From contig CAVPNY010000018.1 in NCBI GenBank assembly GCA_963706905.1, forward strand, positions 277,313 through 341,312: a stretch of 64,000 nucleotides of DNA, read 5' to 3'. Position 1 is the stretch's first letter. Each line of letters opens with the position of its first letter. Positions 9,429-18,206 of this stretch are shown here, in pieces. Origin of the DNA: CAVPNY01 sp963706905. GTDB lineage: Bacteria; Chloroflexota; Anaerolineae; Anaerolineales; UBA4823. The position numbers were made by a program, and so were the translations under genes. Under the pieces are notes generated by a model. That model was not told the origin of the DNA. It made no database searches and saw only the letters and a program-made list of their open reading frames with translations.

Positions 9429-12116
9429 ATGGCGATGAACGAGGCGCGTCCTGATCCCGACCGTTTGCTGGCTCGTCTCCAAAGCGAAGAGCAGCAGGTT
9501 CAACGCGGTAAACTCAAGATTTTCCTGGGCTATGCCGCCGGCGTTGGAAAAACCTTTGCCATGTTGGAAGCCGCTCACCAGCGCAAGGCGGAAGGAGTCG
9601 ACGTGGTGGTGGGCTACATCGAAACCCACGGTCGGGATGAAACGGAAGCCCTGGTCACCGGGCTTGAAGTGCTGCCTAGAGAGACCATCACCTATCGAGG
9701 CGTTGCGTTGACAGAGCTGGATATTGATGCCATTCTGGCCCGCCGGCCGGCGCTGGCCCTGATAGATGAATTGGCGCATACCAACGCGCCTGTGTCGCGG
9801 CATGCCAAGCGCTACCAGGATGTTGAGGAGTTGCTTGCCGCCGGCATCGATATATACACAACCTTGAATGTGCAACATCTGGAAAGCCTGAACGACGTGA
9901 TCGCACAGATCACCGGGGTAACCGTGCGTGAGACGATCCCAGACAGCGTTATTGACGAATCGACTGAGATCGAGCTGGTTGATTTACCCCCCAATGAGCT
10001 GCTCATCCGGTTACAAGAAGGCAAAGTTTATATCCCCGAGCAAGCTGCCCGGGCAATCCAGAAATTTTTCCGCAAAGGCAACCTGACTGCTTTACGTGAG
10101 CTCACCATGCGCCACGCGGCAGAGCGCGTGGACGACGAAATGCGCGCTTATATGGAGACCGAGTCCATTCCCGGTCCCTGGCCGGCAGCCGAGCGGTTGT
10201 TGGTTTGTGTTGGCCCTAATCCGCTTGGGGAACGGCTGGTACGCTCTGCCCGCCGCCTGGCGGACGAGCTGAATGCTGAATGGCAGGTCGTGTATGTTGA
10301 GACACCTGGACAGGCGCGTCTCTCAGAAGCGGAGCGTTCTCGCATCAATAAAATCCTGCTTTTAGCAGAGGAGTTGGGAGGGCATTCGCTGACCCTGGCA
10401 GGCCCTTCTGTTCCGGATGCGGTGCTGCGATATGCGCGTGAGCATAACGTGACCAAGATCATCGCCGGTAAGTCGCTGCGTCCCCGCTGGAAAGAATTTC
10501 TATCTGGTTCCATCGTAGATAAATTGACGCGCTCAAGTGGAAATATCGATGTTTACCTGATCAGTAATGAGCCGCATACTGTCCCCGGCAGCCTAGAGCA
10601 CTCCTGGCAGCCGCACAAACCCTTGATCCGTTACTTGTGGGCGATCCTCCTGGTTGCTGTCGCAATCGGAATCAGCCATTTATTTAAACCTTTGGTTTCG
10701 CCGACCAACCTGGTCATGATCTTTTTGCTGGCGGTGATGATAGCAGCCGTCTATCTTGGTCGCGGGCCGTCTATCCTGGTCAGTCTACTTGGCGTACTGG
10801 CGTTTGACTATTTCTTCGTCCCACCTTTCCTGACTTTCGTAGTCGCTGATACTGAGTACATCATCACATTTACCGTCCTGTTTGGGGTTGGTTTGGTGAT
10901 CAGCCAGCTCACTGCCCGGGTGCGTGACCAGGCAGAAGTCGCCCAGCGCCGAGAGGCGGATACAGCTACTCTTTACGCGCTGAGCCGCGATCTGTCCATT
11001 GCCGAAGGATTGGAACAGGTCATCCAGGCGATTTCAGAAAGCGTCAGCCAGACCTTTGGGCGGGAAGTGATCGTCTTTGTGCCCGACCAGGAAGTGGGGA
11101 ACGGATTAAAGCCTTATTCGCAGAACCCCAATTTTGTGTTAGATCATAATGAAATGGCGGTGGCGGTCTGGTCTTACCAGCACGCTGAGTCGGCGGGGAG
11201 AGGCACGGATACATTGTCTGGCTCGGACGCGCGTTACATCCCCTTAAAGACCTCACAAGGGGTGGTGGGGGTGCTGGGCGTCAAACCCAAAGATTCCACC
11301 AACTCTCTGTCTCCTGACCAGCGGCGTTTACTAGAAACGTTTGCCAGTCAGGCCGCGCTGGCTATCGAACGCGCCCAATTTGCCGACCAGGCTCAATATA
11401 CCCAGCTCTTGCAAGCCACGGATCGACTTCAAACTGCCCTGCTTAATTCGATATCTCATGACCTGCGCACCCCGCTGGTATCCGTAACTGGCGCGTTGAG
11501 CAGTCTGGCCGAAGGCGGGCCAGCCATGGACTCTGAGATCCGGCAGAGTCTAATTGACACTGCTCTGGAAGAAGCCGAGCGCATGAACCGCCTGATTGGC
11601 AACCTGCTCAACATGACCCGCCTGGAAGCCGGTGCCATGCAGGTGGTCAAGCAGCCAGGCGACGTGCAGGATGCAATCGGGACTGCGCTGGAAAACCTGA
11701 CCGGGCGGTTGGATGATCACCAGGTGTTGGTGCAGGTTCCAGACAATCTTCCATTGATCCCCATGGATTTTGTCCTGATCGTGCAGGTGCTGGCCAATCT
11801 GATCGATAATTCCTTAAAATATTCCCCGCCGAACACTCCAATCGACATCCGCGCCTGGCAGGCGGAAAGGGAGATTTCCATTCAGGTCAGCGATCAAGGA
11901 GTGGGCATCCCAGATGGTGATCTAGCCCGTATTTTTGATAAGTTTTACCGGGTTCAACGCCCGGAGAACATCAGCGGGACGGGTCTTGGGCTCTCGATCA
12001 GCAAAGGTATCATCGAAGCCCACCAAGGGCGGATCTGGGCTGAGAACCGACCGGGTGGTGGGACGATCATATCTTTTACTCTGCCCTTGGAAGAAGATGA
12101 AAGGGGAAAAAGATGA
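9429..12116 (+). CDS. kdpD: KdpD, osmosensitive K+ sensor histidine kinase
   Basis: A full-length 895-residue KdpD. Residues 34-42 are the Walker A GYAAGVGKT of the KdpD domain, followed by DELAHTNAP and YTTLNVQHLESLND. A Usp domain covers about 250-380, DUF4118 membrane helices about 400-500, GAF about 520-650. The HisKA His lies at about 677 (SHDLRTP), and the ATPase has NLIDNSLKYSP, DQGVGIP and GTGLGLS. The kinase senses K+ and osmotic stress and phosphorylates KdpE. A TATAGA at 9416-9421 sits only 7 bases before the ATG, so a leaderless internal promoter is possible. The stop overlaps kdpE (ATGA). Confidence 0.97.
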   Translation: MAMNEARPDPDRLLARLQSEEQQVQRGKLKIFLGYAAGVGKTFAMLEAAHQRKAEGVDVVVGYIETHGRDETEALVTGLEVLPRETITYRGVALTELDIDAILARRPALALIDELAHTNAPVSRHAKRYQDVEELLAAGIDIYTTLNVQHLESLNDVIAQITGVTVRETIPDSVIDESTEIELVDLPPNELLIRLQEGKVYIPEQAARAIQKFFRKGNLTALRELTMRHAAERVDDEMRAYMETESIPGPWPAAERLLVCVGPNPLGERLVRSARRLADELNAEWQVVYVETPGQARLSEAERSRINKILLLAEELGGHSLTLAGPSVPDAVLRYAREHNVTKIIAGKSLRPRWKEFLSGSIVDKLTRSSGNIDVYLISNEPHTVPGSLEHSWQPHKPLIRYLWAILLVAVAIGISHLFKPLVSPTNLVMIFLLAVMIAAVYLGRGPSILVSLLGVLAFDYFFVPPFLTFVVADTEYIITFTVLFGVGLVISQLTARVRDQAEVAQRREADTATLYALSRDLSIAEGLEQVIQAISESVSQTFGREVIVFVPDQEVGNGLKPYSQNPNFVLDHNEMAVAVWSYQHAESAGRGTDTLSGSDARYIPLKTSQGVVGVLGVKPKDSTNSLSPDQRRLLETFASQAALAIERAQFADQAQYTQLLQATDRLQTALLNSISHDLRTPLVSVTGALSSLAEGGPAMDSEIRQSLIDTALEEAERMNRLIGNLLNMTRLEAGAMQVVKQPGDVQDAIGTALENLTGRLDDHQVLVQVPDNLPLIPMDFVLIVQVLANLIDNSLKYSPPNTPIDIRAWQAEREISIQVSDQGVGIPDGDLARIFDKFYRVQRPENISGTGLGLSISKGIIEAHQGRIWAENRPGGGTIISFTLPLEEDERGKR

Positions 12117-12805
12117 CCGACCCTGGTTTGCGGATTCTGGTCGTGGATGATGAGAAGGCCATCCGGCGATATTTGCATGCCAGCCTCAATGCGCAGGGAA
12201 ATGTGGTGTTTGAAGCCTCCAATGGGGAAGAAGCTCTGCGGGCAGCTGCGGTGAACCGCTTAGATATTGTGATCCTGGACCTGGGTCTCCCTGATATCGA
12301 TGGGGTAGAAGTCACCCGTCGCATGCGGGAGTGGAGCCAGATTCCCATCATCATTCTCTCGGTGCGAGAGCAAGAGCGGGATAAGATCGCCGCCCTGGAC
12401 GCCGGCGCGGATGATTACCTGACCAAGCCCTTTGGCACCGGTGAATTAATGGCGCGCATCCGGGCTGCCATTCGCCGTTCTACCAGGAATGAGGATGAAC
12501 CGCTGATCGAAATCAACCAGCTCAAGGTTGATCTGGCGCGCCGCCAGGTGACGTTGGCCAATCAAGAAATTGCGCTAACCCCGACTGAGTACGATATCCT
12601 GCGTATCCTGGCGCAAAATATTGGCAAAGTTCTAACCCATCGCCAGTTGTTGCAGCAGGTTTGGGGACAGGCCTATGGGGAGGATATGCACCTGCTGCGG
12701 GTCAACATCAGCAACCTGCGCCGTAAGATTGAACCTGATCCGAGCCGGCCAACTTATATTTTGACCGAAGCTGGCGTCGGTTACCGATTGCGCTCGGAAG
12801 GGTAG
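12113..12805 (+). CDS. kdpE: KdpE, OmpR-family response regulator
   Basis: A 230-residue regulator starting inside the kdpD stop. The receiver domain has the acidic pair D12-D13, phospho-acceptor D56 (VILDLGLPD) and conserved Lys near 105 (LTKPFG). The C-terminal winged helix includes LTPTEYDIL, LLQQVWG, LRVNISNLRRKIE and GVGYRL. It activates kdpFABC transcription when phosphorylated by KdpD. Placement after kdpD is standard. Confidence 0.96.
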   Translation: MTDPGLRILVVDDEKAIRRYLHASLNAQGNVVFEASNGEEALRAAAVNRLDIVILDLGLPDIDGVEVTRRMREWSQIPIIILSVREQERDKIAALDAGADDYLTKPFGTGELMARIRAAIRRSTRNEDEPLIEINQLKVDLARRQVTLANQEIALTPTEYDILRILAQNIGKVLTHRQLLQQVWGQAYGEDMHLLRVNISNLRRKIEPDPSRPTYILTEAGVGYRLRSEG

Positions 12806-12810
12806 TGAGT

Positions 12811-12829
12811 GAGCACTTCCCCAGTGCTT
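12811..12829. terminator. Short hairpin between convergent kdpE and nucleotidyltransferase genes
   Basis: GAGCACT and AGTGCTT pair around a TCCCC loop, and A/T-rich sequence flanks it. It fits the gap between two convergent stops and could act in both directions, but the stem is short. Confidence 0.4.
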
Positions 12830-13625
12830 AAACTTCTCCGATTAATTCGTCTAGCTGCTCAACAATTCGAATGCCATGGGCTTCTGCCCAATCCTCAACC
12901 CCACCCCAGAAAATATTGGCTGACTCCACAATTTTCTCAGGATCTGATAACTCGCCAGAAGTCACCATCTGGCAGATAGCCTGATAGCCCTCTGGTTTCT
13001 CAGGAAGGACCAACGACTCTGCGATCATGCGAGAAGCGGAGCTATACAGGGTGCGGTTCGCCAATCCGATCAGGCAGGCGCCGGAGCGCGCCAGCTCGCA
13101 GGCCAGTGTCGGTAGGTAGCCCGGATTGCCCAGCGCCCAGGCATTGCGCACCTTGCCGATCTGTTCCAATATATCCCCGACGATTAATTCCTTGATCGCC
13201 TCTTGGAATTTGCTCTCCGGCTGAGAGTGCACCACGCTTTGCAATTGTTCAAAGAAGCCATCTGGATCATAGACGGGCAACACATGGCTGTAAGCACCGT
13301 GCGTGATCGGCCAGTTTCCTTCAATGATAGCGGCCTCCTCCAGCAGGACATCCCTGCTCTGCATATTAACTTCAGCTTTCCACGGGCCAGCGTTCCATTC
13401 GTAAGTATTCTCAAGCCTGGAACCATCGATCACACACTGCATCTCGATGTCTGAGTAGGGGCCATCGGTGCCTTTGGCAATCGAGCCGTAATATCCTATG
13501 GCCACCACCTGATCCCCATAATGGCGGTGGAATACCTGGACGATCTGAGCGGCGCGTTGCCGCCGAACCTCGGGATCGAACGGTTGTGGGCCGCTTGTTT
13601 CTATTGCGGATGGATTGAAATTCAT
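12828..13625 (-). CDS. Kanamycin-nucleotidyltransferase-like (ANT(4')-type) protein
   Basis: A 265-residue protein similar along its length to staphylococcal kanamycin nucleotidyltransferase, from memory of that sequence. The nucleotidyltransferase core is GYYGSIAKGTDGPYSDIEM (residues 44-62), then WKAEVN with Glu85, NWPITHG, LPVYD, and a C-terminal helical domain. Glu154 and Lys158 (LEQIGK) align with the catalytic base Glu145 and phosphate-binding Lys149 of the known enzyme, while its Glu141 position is Gly150 here. Such enzymes transfer AMP to the 4' hydroxyl of aminoglycosides. Whether this one confers resistance is inference. No mobile element adjoins it. Confidence 0.85.
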   Translation of the reverse strand: MNFNPSAIETSGPQPFDPEVRRQRAAQIVQVFHRHYGDQVVAIGYYGSIAKGTDGPYSDIEMQCVIDGSRLENTYEWNAGPWKAEVNMQSRDVLLEEAAIIEGNWPITHGAYSHVLPVYDPDGFFEQLQSVVHSQPESKFQEAIKELIVGDILEQIGKVRNAWALGNPGYLPTLACELARSGACLIGLANRTLYSSASRMIAESLVLPEKPEGYQAICQMVTSGELSDPEKIVESANIFWGGVEDWAEAHGIRIVEQLDELIGEV

Positions 13626-13742
13626 GGTCAGGATTCTTTATATAGATATTAGGTGGTGGTCGGGTCGGCTGGTAAGGGAGAAGGACACACTCCAACTCTC
13701 TGAAATTCTATCATTATCTCAGGCGCCCCACCACCTTAATGC

Positions 13743-13775
13743 AGGAGACCCCGTGCATGCTGCATGGGGTCTCCT
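13743..13775. terminator. Strong GC hairpin downstream of the yccF gene
   Basis: AGGAGACCCC and GGGGTCTCCT form a perfect 10-bp stem, with GCATGC in the loop region. It follows the minus-strand yccF stop by 24 bases. No T run follows on that strand, so it may be an mRNA 3'-stabilising hairpin rather than a classical terminator. Confidence 0.5.
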
Positions 13776-13798
13776 GGGTGGGTGTCTTCCGATCTCGA

Positions 13799-14233
13799 TT
13801 AATAGCGTTTGAGGGTGGTCAGGAACGGCGTCAAGCGGAACATCAGCAGGCCGAATGGCAGCAGGAAGATCGTGGCGCAAAGCAGGTAGGCGATCAGCAG
13901 CCAGACAAGGCTGAACCACCAGCCAATGAAGATGAAGTATAGCGCCCGCAGGAAGAAGTTGTGCTGCTCGAGGCTGCGCGCGCCAACCACGGTCTTGCCA
14001 TCCTCTGTCACCGCCCGAATTTCTCTCTTCGGGGACTGCAGGGCGATCACCATGGGGATATTGTTCAAAATTAGCAATCCCAGCGGCAGGCCGATGATGG
14101 TGATATTGAGCAGCCAGGCGATCCCGATCGCCCACAAGCCCAGCCACCAGCCGATGAAGATAAACCATAGTAGCTGTAGCAGGCAGCCTGGCCCGTAAGA
14201 CGGGCGGTAGATCGTGGTTGATTGGTCAGACAT
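13799..14233 (-). CDS. YccF-family inner membrane protein
   Basis: A 144-residue protein with two paired membrane blocks, each with the WFIFIGWW / YFIFIGWW signature, matching the YccF (DUF307) domain duplicated in tandem. The upstream ATG at 14248 lies in front of GAAGGAG, which is the ribosome binding site for ATG 14233, so the shorter start is chosen. Its function is unknown; family members are integral membrane proteins. A strong hairpin follows the gene. Confidence 0.85.
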   Translation of the reverse strand: MSDQSTTIYRPSYGPGCLLQLLWFIFIGWWLGLWAIGIAWLLNITIIGLPLGLLILNNIPMVIALQSPKREIRAVTEDGKTVVGARSLEQHNFFLRALYFIFIGWWFSLVWLLIAYLLCATIFLLPFGLLMFRLTPFLTTLKRY

Positions 14234-14348
14234 TGCATTCTCCTTCAATTAGTCGAGTAATCCGTTAGTCTGAAAGTCTTGTTTTGATAAAGTGCTTTCA
14301 ATCCAGATATACGTAAATCATGGACAAGAGTTGCATGATTAACGCAAA

Positions 14349-14380
14349 GACCTCGGAGTTTTCTGAAAAACTCCGAGGTC
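14349..14380. repeat. Palindromic intergenic element, copy 1
   Basis: GACCTCGGAGTTTT and AAAACTCCGAGGTC form a perfect 14-bp stem with a CTGA loop. A related element with the same AGACCT...GAGGTTTT core lies at 63452-63486. It sits between yccF and hicB, near no T run, so it looks like a dispersed REP-type palindrome rather than a terminator. Confidence 0.6.
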
Positions 14381-14421
14381 TGGACAAGATTAGGTCGCTG
14401 GTCAATTTCTGGGTAATTGAA

Positions 14422-14779
14422 TTAGCCCCGATTAACTTCATAGTCAGCACGCTGCTCGGCGATAGCTTTTTCCAGAGTTTGGCTGACCCATTGATTCAAG
14501 CTCTGGTTGCGTAATGTGGCTTGCAGATTGATCTCACGATGCAGCTCAGGAGAGACCCTTAGGATGAACTTACCTGAGAAAGGGTTTGTCGGGCTCTTCG
14601 CCGCGTTCTGCGCAGAAAGCCAGGTAATCATCGATTGACTCTCGAAATGCAAGCTGAATCTCATCTACGCTGGTGCCTTCAAAGGTGATCATATCGCGCA
14701 AATTGATCACTTCTCCATGAAAGACGCCTCCATCAGCATCGAATTCAACTTTTCCGATGTAACCTTTATATTCCATCAT
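14422..14779 (-). CDS. hicB: HicB-type antitoxin, frameshifted
   Basis: Two frames together make one HicB. The first (start ATG 14779 or 14776) gives the HicB N-terminal domain (MEYKGYIGKVEFDADGG, GEVINLRDMITFEG, ERGEEPDKPF). The second carries the C-terminal ribbon-helix-helix (SGKFILRVSPELHREIN, NQSLNQWVSQTLEKA). A one-base insertion around 14577-14583 separates them. The product would neutralise HicA and bind its own promoter. It overlaps the end of hicA by 14 bases. A truly dead antitoxin beside an intact toxin would be hard to maintain, so a sequencing indel is likely. Confidence 0.8.
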
Positions 14780-15035
14780 GGTTTGAACCCCGATTTTCTA
14801 GAAACCGACGCACAGATTTCACGGTGGCTTTATTAGCCTCTTTCCGTGGGTGAGGTCGATGGAATACGGCTCTCACATCGCCGAGTGCTACTCGAACTCT
14901 CGAACCACGACCTTCCGATATATCACCACCCAGCGCAAGAATAAGAGCTTCAATATCCTTCCAGGAGATGTTCGCTCGTTCAGACTTCTCGTAGATGGCT
15001 TCTAATATCTTTTGATGACGGTTATCTAGAACCAC
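14766..15035 (-). CDS. hicA: HicA-type toxin (mRNA interferase)
   Basis: An 89-residue protein; an in-frame TGA nine bases upstream makes GTG 15035 the only plausible start. It has the HicA dsRBD-like fold signature GRGSRVRV...VRAVFHRPHPRKE, with His in the RPH segment, then KSVRRFLENRG. HicA toxins cleave mRNA. The toxin-first order followed by hicB is standard. The promoter region contains inverted repeats suited to HicB autoregulation. Confidence 0.85.
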   Translation of the reverse strand: MVLDNRHQKILEAIYEKSERANISWKDIEALILALGGDISEGRGSRVRVALGDVRAVFHRPHPRKEANKATVKSVRRFLENRGSNHDGI

Positions 15036-15036
15036 A

Positions 15037-15054
15037 TGATATCATATATTGATA
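15037..15054. promoter_or_regulatory. Candidate HicB operator upstream of hicA
   Basis: TGATATCA (15037-15044) is a perfect palindrome, and TATCA-N5-TGATA (15040-15054) is an overlapping inverted repeat, immediately before the hicA start. Autoregulating antitoxins bind such sites. The assignment is inference from position and symmetry. Confidence 0.4.
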
Positions 15055-15066
15055 CTATAAACAAGA

Positions 15067-15765
15067 TCAATATTCCATTTTCCGCGCATCTTCCCGGTAC
15101 TGGCAGAACTTACAATCTGGATCCCTCTCCGGTGGCTGGGGGTTTTCCAGCGCTGTCATGACTTCCTCCAGGAAAGCCAGGAATCTCGGCTCATCTTTGG
15201 GGATCTCCGCCCAGGTGACCTCTCCCAGGTAAGCGATCCTTCCCTCGGGAGTCTGTTCCAACAATACTGGTTCGACCGTAAACAACCCCAGCCGCTGGAT
15301 AGGCTGTAAACCGCGCGCGCCGGGCGCGGGGTGCTCTAGAGCGTACGCGTAGGCGTGCAGCTGGCGTGAATAGAAGGCGACGTGATCGGGGTGGGCTTGG
15401 GAGGTCTTGAAATCGATAATTCCGTAGCTGCCATCGTTGAAGGCAATCAGCGAATCAGCCACCCCTTTGAGATAGCAGGGTTGGGAGTGCCCTGCCAGCC
15501 AGATCAAATCGGAAGCTACCCGCAGGTCAGAGAAGCGAATCACACCTGGCGGCAGCTCTGGCGAAAGCTCACCGGTTGAGCGCTCGCTGAAGTGATCCTT
15601 CATCAGCCGGTCAATGCGGCTGAAGATCTTTGGAAAAGGCGCCGCTGGGCGGGAGAAGTTCTGCGCAACCTTCAAATAAAAACAGCGCGGGCATTCATCC
15701 CATAGGAAAGTCAGATCCGAAGGCGAAAGTTTAAAAGAATTAGACATGCCAGCATTCCGAGCCAT
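15067..15765 (-). CDS. Cas4-like PD-(D/E)XK nuclease with Fe-S-type cysteines
   Basis: A 232-residue protein (an alternative start is ATG 15747). The nuclease core shows GVADSLI, IIDFKTS (the D-x-K motif) and RQLHAYAYAL (the QxxxY motif), in the order of the RecB/Cas4 family. Two Cys pairs, CPRC at 25-28 and CKFC near the C-terminus, match the split Fe-S cluster sites of Cas4 and AddB-like proteins. It follows the methyltransferase-like gene by 72 bases on the same strand, so the two are probably cotranscribed. No CRISPR array or other cas gene is present, so CRISPR adaptation is unlikely. It probably acts on DNA ends. Confidence 0.75.
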   Translation of the reverse strand: MARNAGMSNSFKLSPSDLTFLWDECPRCFYLKVAQNFSRPAAPFPKIFSRIDRLMKDHFSERSTGELSPELPPGVIRFSDLRVASDLIWLAGHSQPCYLKGVADSLIAFNDGSYGIIDFKTSQAHPDHVAFYSRQLHAYAYALEHPAPGARGLQPIQRLGLFTVEPVLLEQTPEGRIAYLGEVTWAEIPKDEPRFLAFLEEVMTALENPQPPERDPDCKFCQYREDARKMEY

Positions 15766-15837
15766 CAGGCCTCACGGATTTACAGTTGCAGAATGGAGCA
15801 TTCGTGTAAATTCGCTCACATTCGTGGAATTAGCGGA

Positions 15838-18156
15838 TTAGAACAAGCGCATCTGAGAAGGGGCATCGGTCAGCGGGTCAAGCGTCAGCATTTCGGTAAA
15901 GTTCTGGCGGTTGAGCACGGGGGATTCGACCAGGCGGCGCAGGTGGCGGAACTTAATAAACCGCCAGCCCTGATCGATTGCCTGGCGCAAGCGCGGATCA
16001 CGTTTCAGCTTGAAGACAGCCAGGTTGGCACACGCTCCCGGCAAGACGATCAGCGAGCAATCGGCCGGGTGAGGATTGGCAAAGATTAATTCACTGAAGG
16101 TAGCGGAAGCCAGTACATAGATCGCAAAAGCGATCTGCTCTTGCTCGTCAACCCACAAGAGCGGTTTCTCTCCCTGGTTGAGATAGCCCTGGCGAGCGCC
16201 AAGATCAACCAGCAGCTTGCGCATCGTTGCCAGGTCGTTGCGGCGCTCCCCCGGAGAGTCGGGCTGGCGTAGCTGCCAGCGATCGCTCTTGGCTGGTTCC
16301 TGCTCCCCGTAAGACTCCAGGCATATGCTGACCAGTTCCAATCCAGGTGTGAGCAGGCCGGGCAGTGCAGCGCACACCGCGCCATCGATTTCACTTAAGC
16401 TGGCGCCAGGCTGGTTTTGCAGGGCCCGCACGACAGCCATCTCCGTCCGGTCAGCCAGAGAAAGCCCGCTTTGGCTGATCTCAGCATGCCACCAGTGACC
16501 GCCGTCCGTCGTGCGCTCCCCACCGCCAAGGCGGATGAACCCATTCTCAGTGCTGATCGCCTGCTCGCAGGCCTCCTGGACTGTGCTGTACACCTCGGCC
16601 GGATTAGCTGTCCCTGCTGGGGGCAGCAGGCCGCTCTCTACCAGTCGCACCAGGCCAGCCGTGTGCAGGCTGAGGTGATGGGCGGCCTCATTGCGCAGAC
16701 CCAGGTCTTCTTTTCCAGCCTCCAAAACAGCGTGGCGCGCCCTGGCGCTGAAGCCAGATCCCAGGCTGATGCCGGCGGGTTTTGGTGTGGAAATCTTTTT
16801 CTCACAGCCCCAGGCGATCTGGGCTTGATCGTTCTCATCTCTCAAAGCCACCCCCGTGTAACAGAAGCCCGCGCTGGCGCCGGCGGTCAGCGCAGCGGTG
16901 AGGAAGGCGGATTCGGCCTCGCCGATCCAAACCAGCATCGGAGTCCCTTTTGGGATACATTCAGCCAGGGAGCTCATGGCGGCTTCCAGCGCGGCGGTGT
17001 GCCATGCCCAATCATAGCGTCGCCGGCGCAGGACACTCTTGAAGGGACCGATCGCATCTCGCCCCCACAGCCACCCGGCCCACAGGGCTGAGAGCGTCCA
17101 GAAGGCCTGATTGGGGCGCGGCAAGCCGCCTAATACTGCACCGAATTGAATAGGAGAGGCTGCTTCTGGAGCCAGCAGCGCTTCAACCAGCTCCTTCAAT
17201 CTCCCTTCATAGACAACAACGCCGCCGCTGTCTGGAGGCAGCTCTGGCCACAGGCTGACCGGGACGGGCGGTGTAGTGTTTGCCAGACCACTGGCAGCGC
17301 GCTCCAGAGCCAGCCACAGGTTGTTTTCACGGAATTTGGGGGAGGGGTTTAATTGCTTTGGGCGTGCCCGGCCGGCGGGCTGCGACCACAGGGTATTCCC
17401 CTGATCCAGGGCATGCAGCGCCAGAGTCGTCAGGCTGCGGCGGCGGACTGCCGGATCGATCCCTGGCGGGGGAGGCAGCGCCAGCAAGCCGTCCAGCCGG
17501 TTGATGAGTGTCGCCAGGGCATAGATCGCCCGCGGCAGGTAGGTGGTAAAGGCTTCCTCGGCGTGGGCACGATCCGGGTCATCCGGTGATGCAATCCGCT
17601 CCAGGGCGCGTGCCCGGTGCAACCCGGCCGCGGTAAACTGGCTGACCCGAGCGAGGTCAGACTGCGTGGTTGGATGCTCGCCTTCATCGCCGCATACTTC
17701 GCACTTGTAGAGGCACGCGTAAGGGGCCAGGGCATCCCGCTCCCAGAGAAACGCCTCTGCCATGAGCTCCTGCCCGCACTGCGCACAGTTGGTCAGATAA
17801 AGGCTGCGTAGGTAAGGCTCCAGGCGTTCGTCCCCCCGGCGCGTGGAGGCCAGCTCCGCCAGAGCGGATTGCAAATCGCCTTCGCCGGGTGGTTGAGCTG
17901 TAAAGTCCAGCAGGAAGCGCCCGATTGGATTATTGGCTGCCACCACCACGCGATAGCCAGCCCGGGCAGCTTCGACGGGTAAGCCGGGCGCCACTCCGAA
18001 TGGATCCAGCACCCATGCGCCAGGCGGCAGGCGCGATGTCAGCCAGGTTTCGGCGATCCCATCTGGCAGAGGCGGCAAAAACCGCGCCAGTAGTTCGGAC
18101 CGGGTGGTTGTTTTCCCAGGGAGAAAAGCCAGTCTTTCAGGCAAGTTTGCCTGCAT
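15838..18156 (-). CDS. Large methyltransferase-like protein with zinc-binding Cys pairs; catalytic motif apparently lost
   Basis: A 772-residue protein. ATG 18156 is favoured over 18180 because a TTGCAC-16-TATACT promoter ends 7 bases before it. Residues 49-54 (VLDPFG) and the following NNP at 75-77 form a Rossmann SAM-binding motif I and II like that of DUF1156-type adenine methylases. Cys pairs at 124/127 and 152/155 form a zinc ribbon at the same place as in that family. The later segment where a DPPY catalytic motif is expected reads GGLPRPNQAFW, so methylation activity is doubtful. The C-terminal third is unrecognised. It is followed by the Cas4-like gene. The family assignment is by topology, not by search. 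Confidence 0.6.
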   Translation of the reverse strand: MQANLPERLAFLPGKTTTRSELLARFLPPLPDGIAETWLTSRLPPGAWVLDPFGVAPGLPVEAARAGYRVVVAANNPIGRFLLDFTAQPPGEGDLQSALAELASTRRGDERLEPYLRSLYLTNCAQCGQELMAEAFLWERDALAPYACLYKCEVCGDEGEHPTTQSDLARVSQFTAAGLHRARALERIASPDDPDRAHAEEAFTTYLPRAIYALATLINRLDGLLALPPPPGIDPAVRRRSLTTLALHALDQGNTLWSQPAGRARPKQLNPSPKFRENNLWLALERAASGLANTTPPVPVSLWPELPPDSGGVVVYEGRLKELVEALLAPEAASPIQFGAVLGGLPRPNQAFWTLSALWAGWLWGRDAIGPFKSVLRRRRYDWAWHTAALEAAMSSLAECIPKGTPMLVWIGEAESAFLTAALTAGASAGFCYTGVALRDENDQAQIAWGCEKKISTPKPAGISLGSGFSARARHAVLEAGKEDLGLRNEAAHHLSLHTAGLVRLVESGLLPPAGTANPAEVYSTVQEACEQAISTENGFIRLGGGERTTDGGHWWHAEISQSGLSLADRTEMAVVRALQNQPGASLSEIDGAVCAALPGLLTPGLELVSICLESYGEQEPAKSDRWQLRQPDSPGERRNDLATMRKLLVDLGARQGYLNQGEKPLLWVDEQEQIAFAIYVLASATFSELIFANPHPADCSLIVLPGACANLAVFKLKRDPRLRQAIDQGWRFIKFRHLRRLVESPVLNRQNFTEMLTLDPLTDAPSQMRLF

Positions 18157-18163
18157 AGCTTCT

Positions 18164-18191
18164 AGTATAATGGCAATCATCCAAAGTGCAA
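18164..18191 (-). promoter_or_regulatory. Promoter for a leaderless methyltransferase-like mRNA
   Basis: On the minus strand TTGCAC (18191-18186) and TATACT (18169-18164) are 16 bases apart and the ATG at 18156 follows after 7 bases, so transcription would begin about at the start codon. On the plus strand TATAAT at 18166-18171 overlaps it and probably serves the lipoprotein gene at 18207, giving overlapping divergent promoters. Confidence 0.55.
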
Positions 18192-18206
18192 CCCGAGATT
18201 GGCATC

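Noticed and set aside
15067..15765. Reading the Cas4-like gene as part of a CRISPR-Cas system
   Set aside because: No CRISPR array, cas1, cas2 or effector gene is present; many RecB/Cas4-like nucleases act outside CRISPR.
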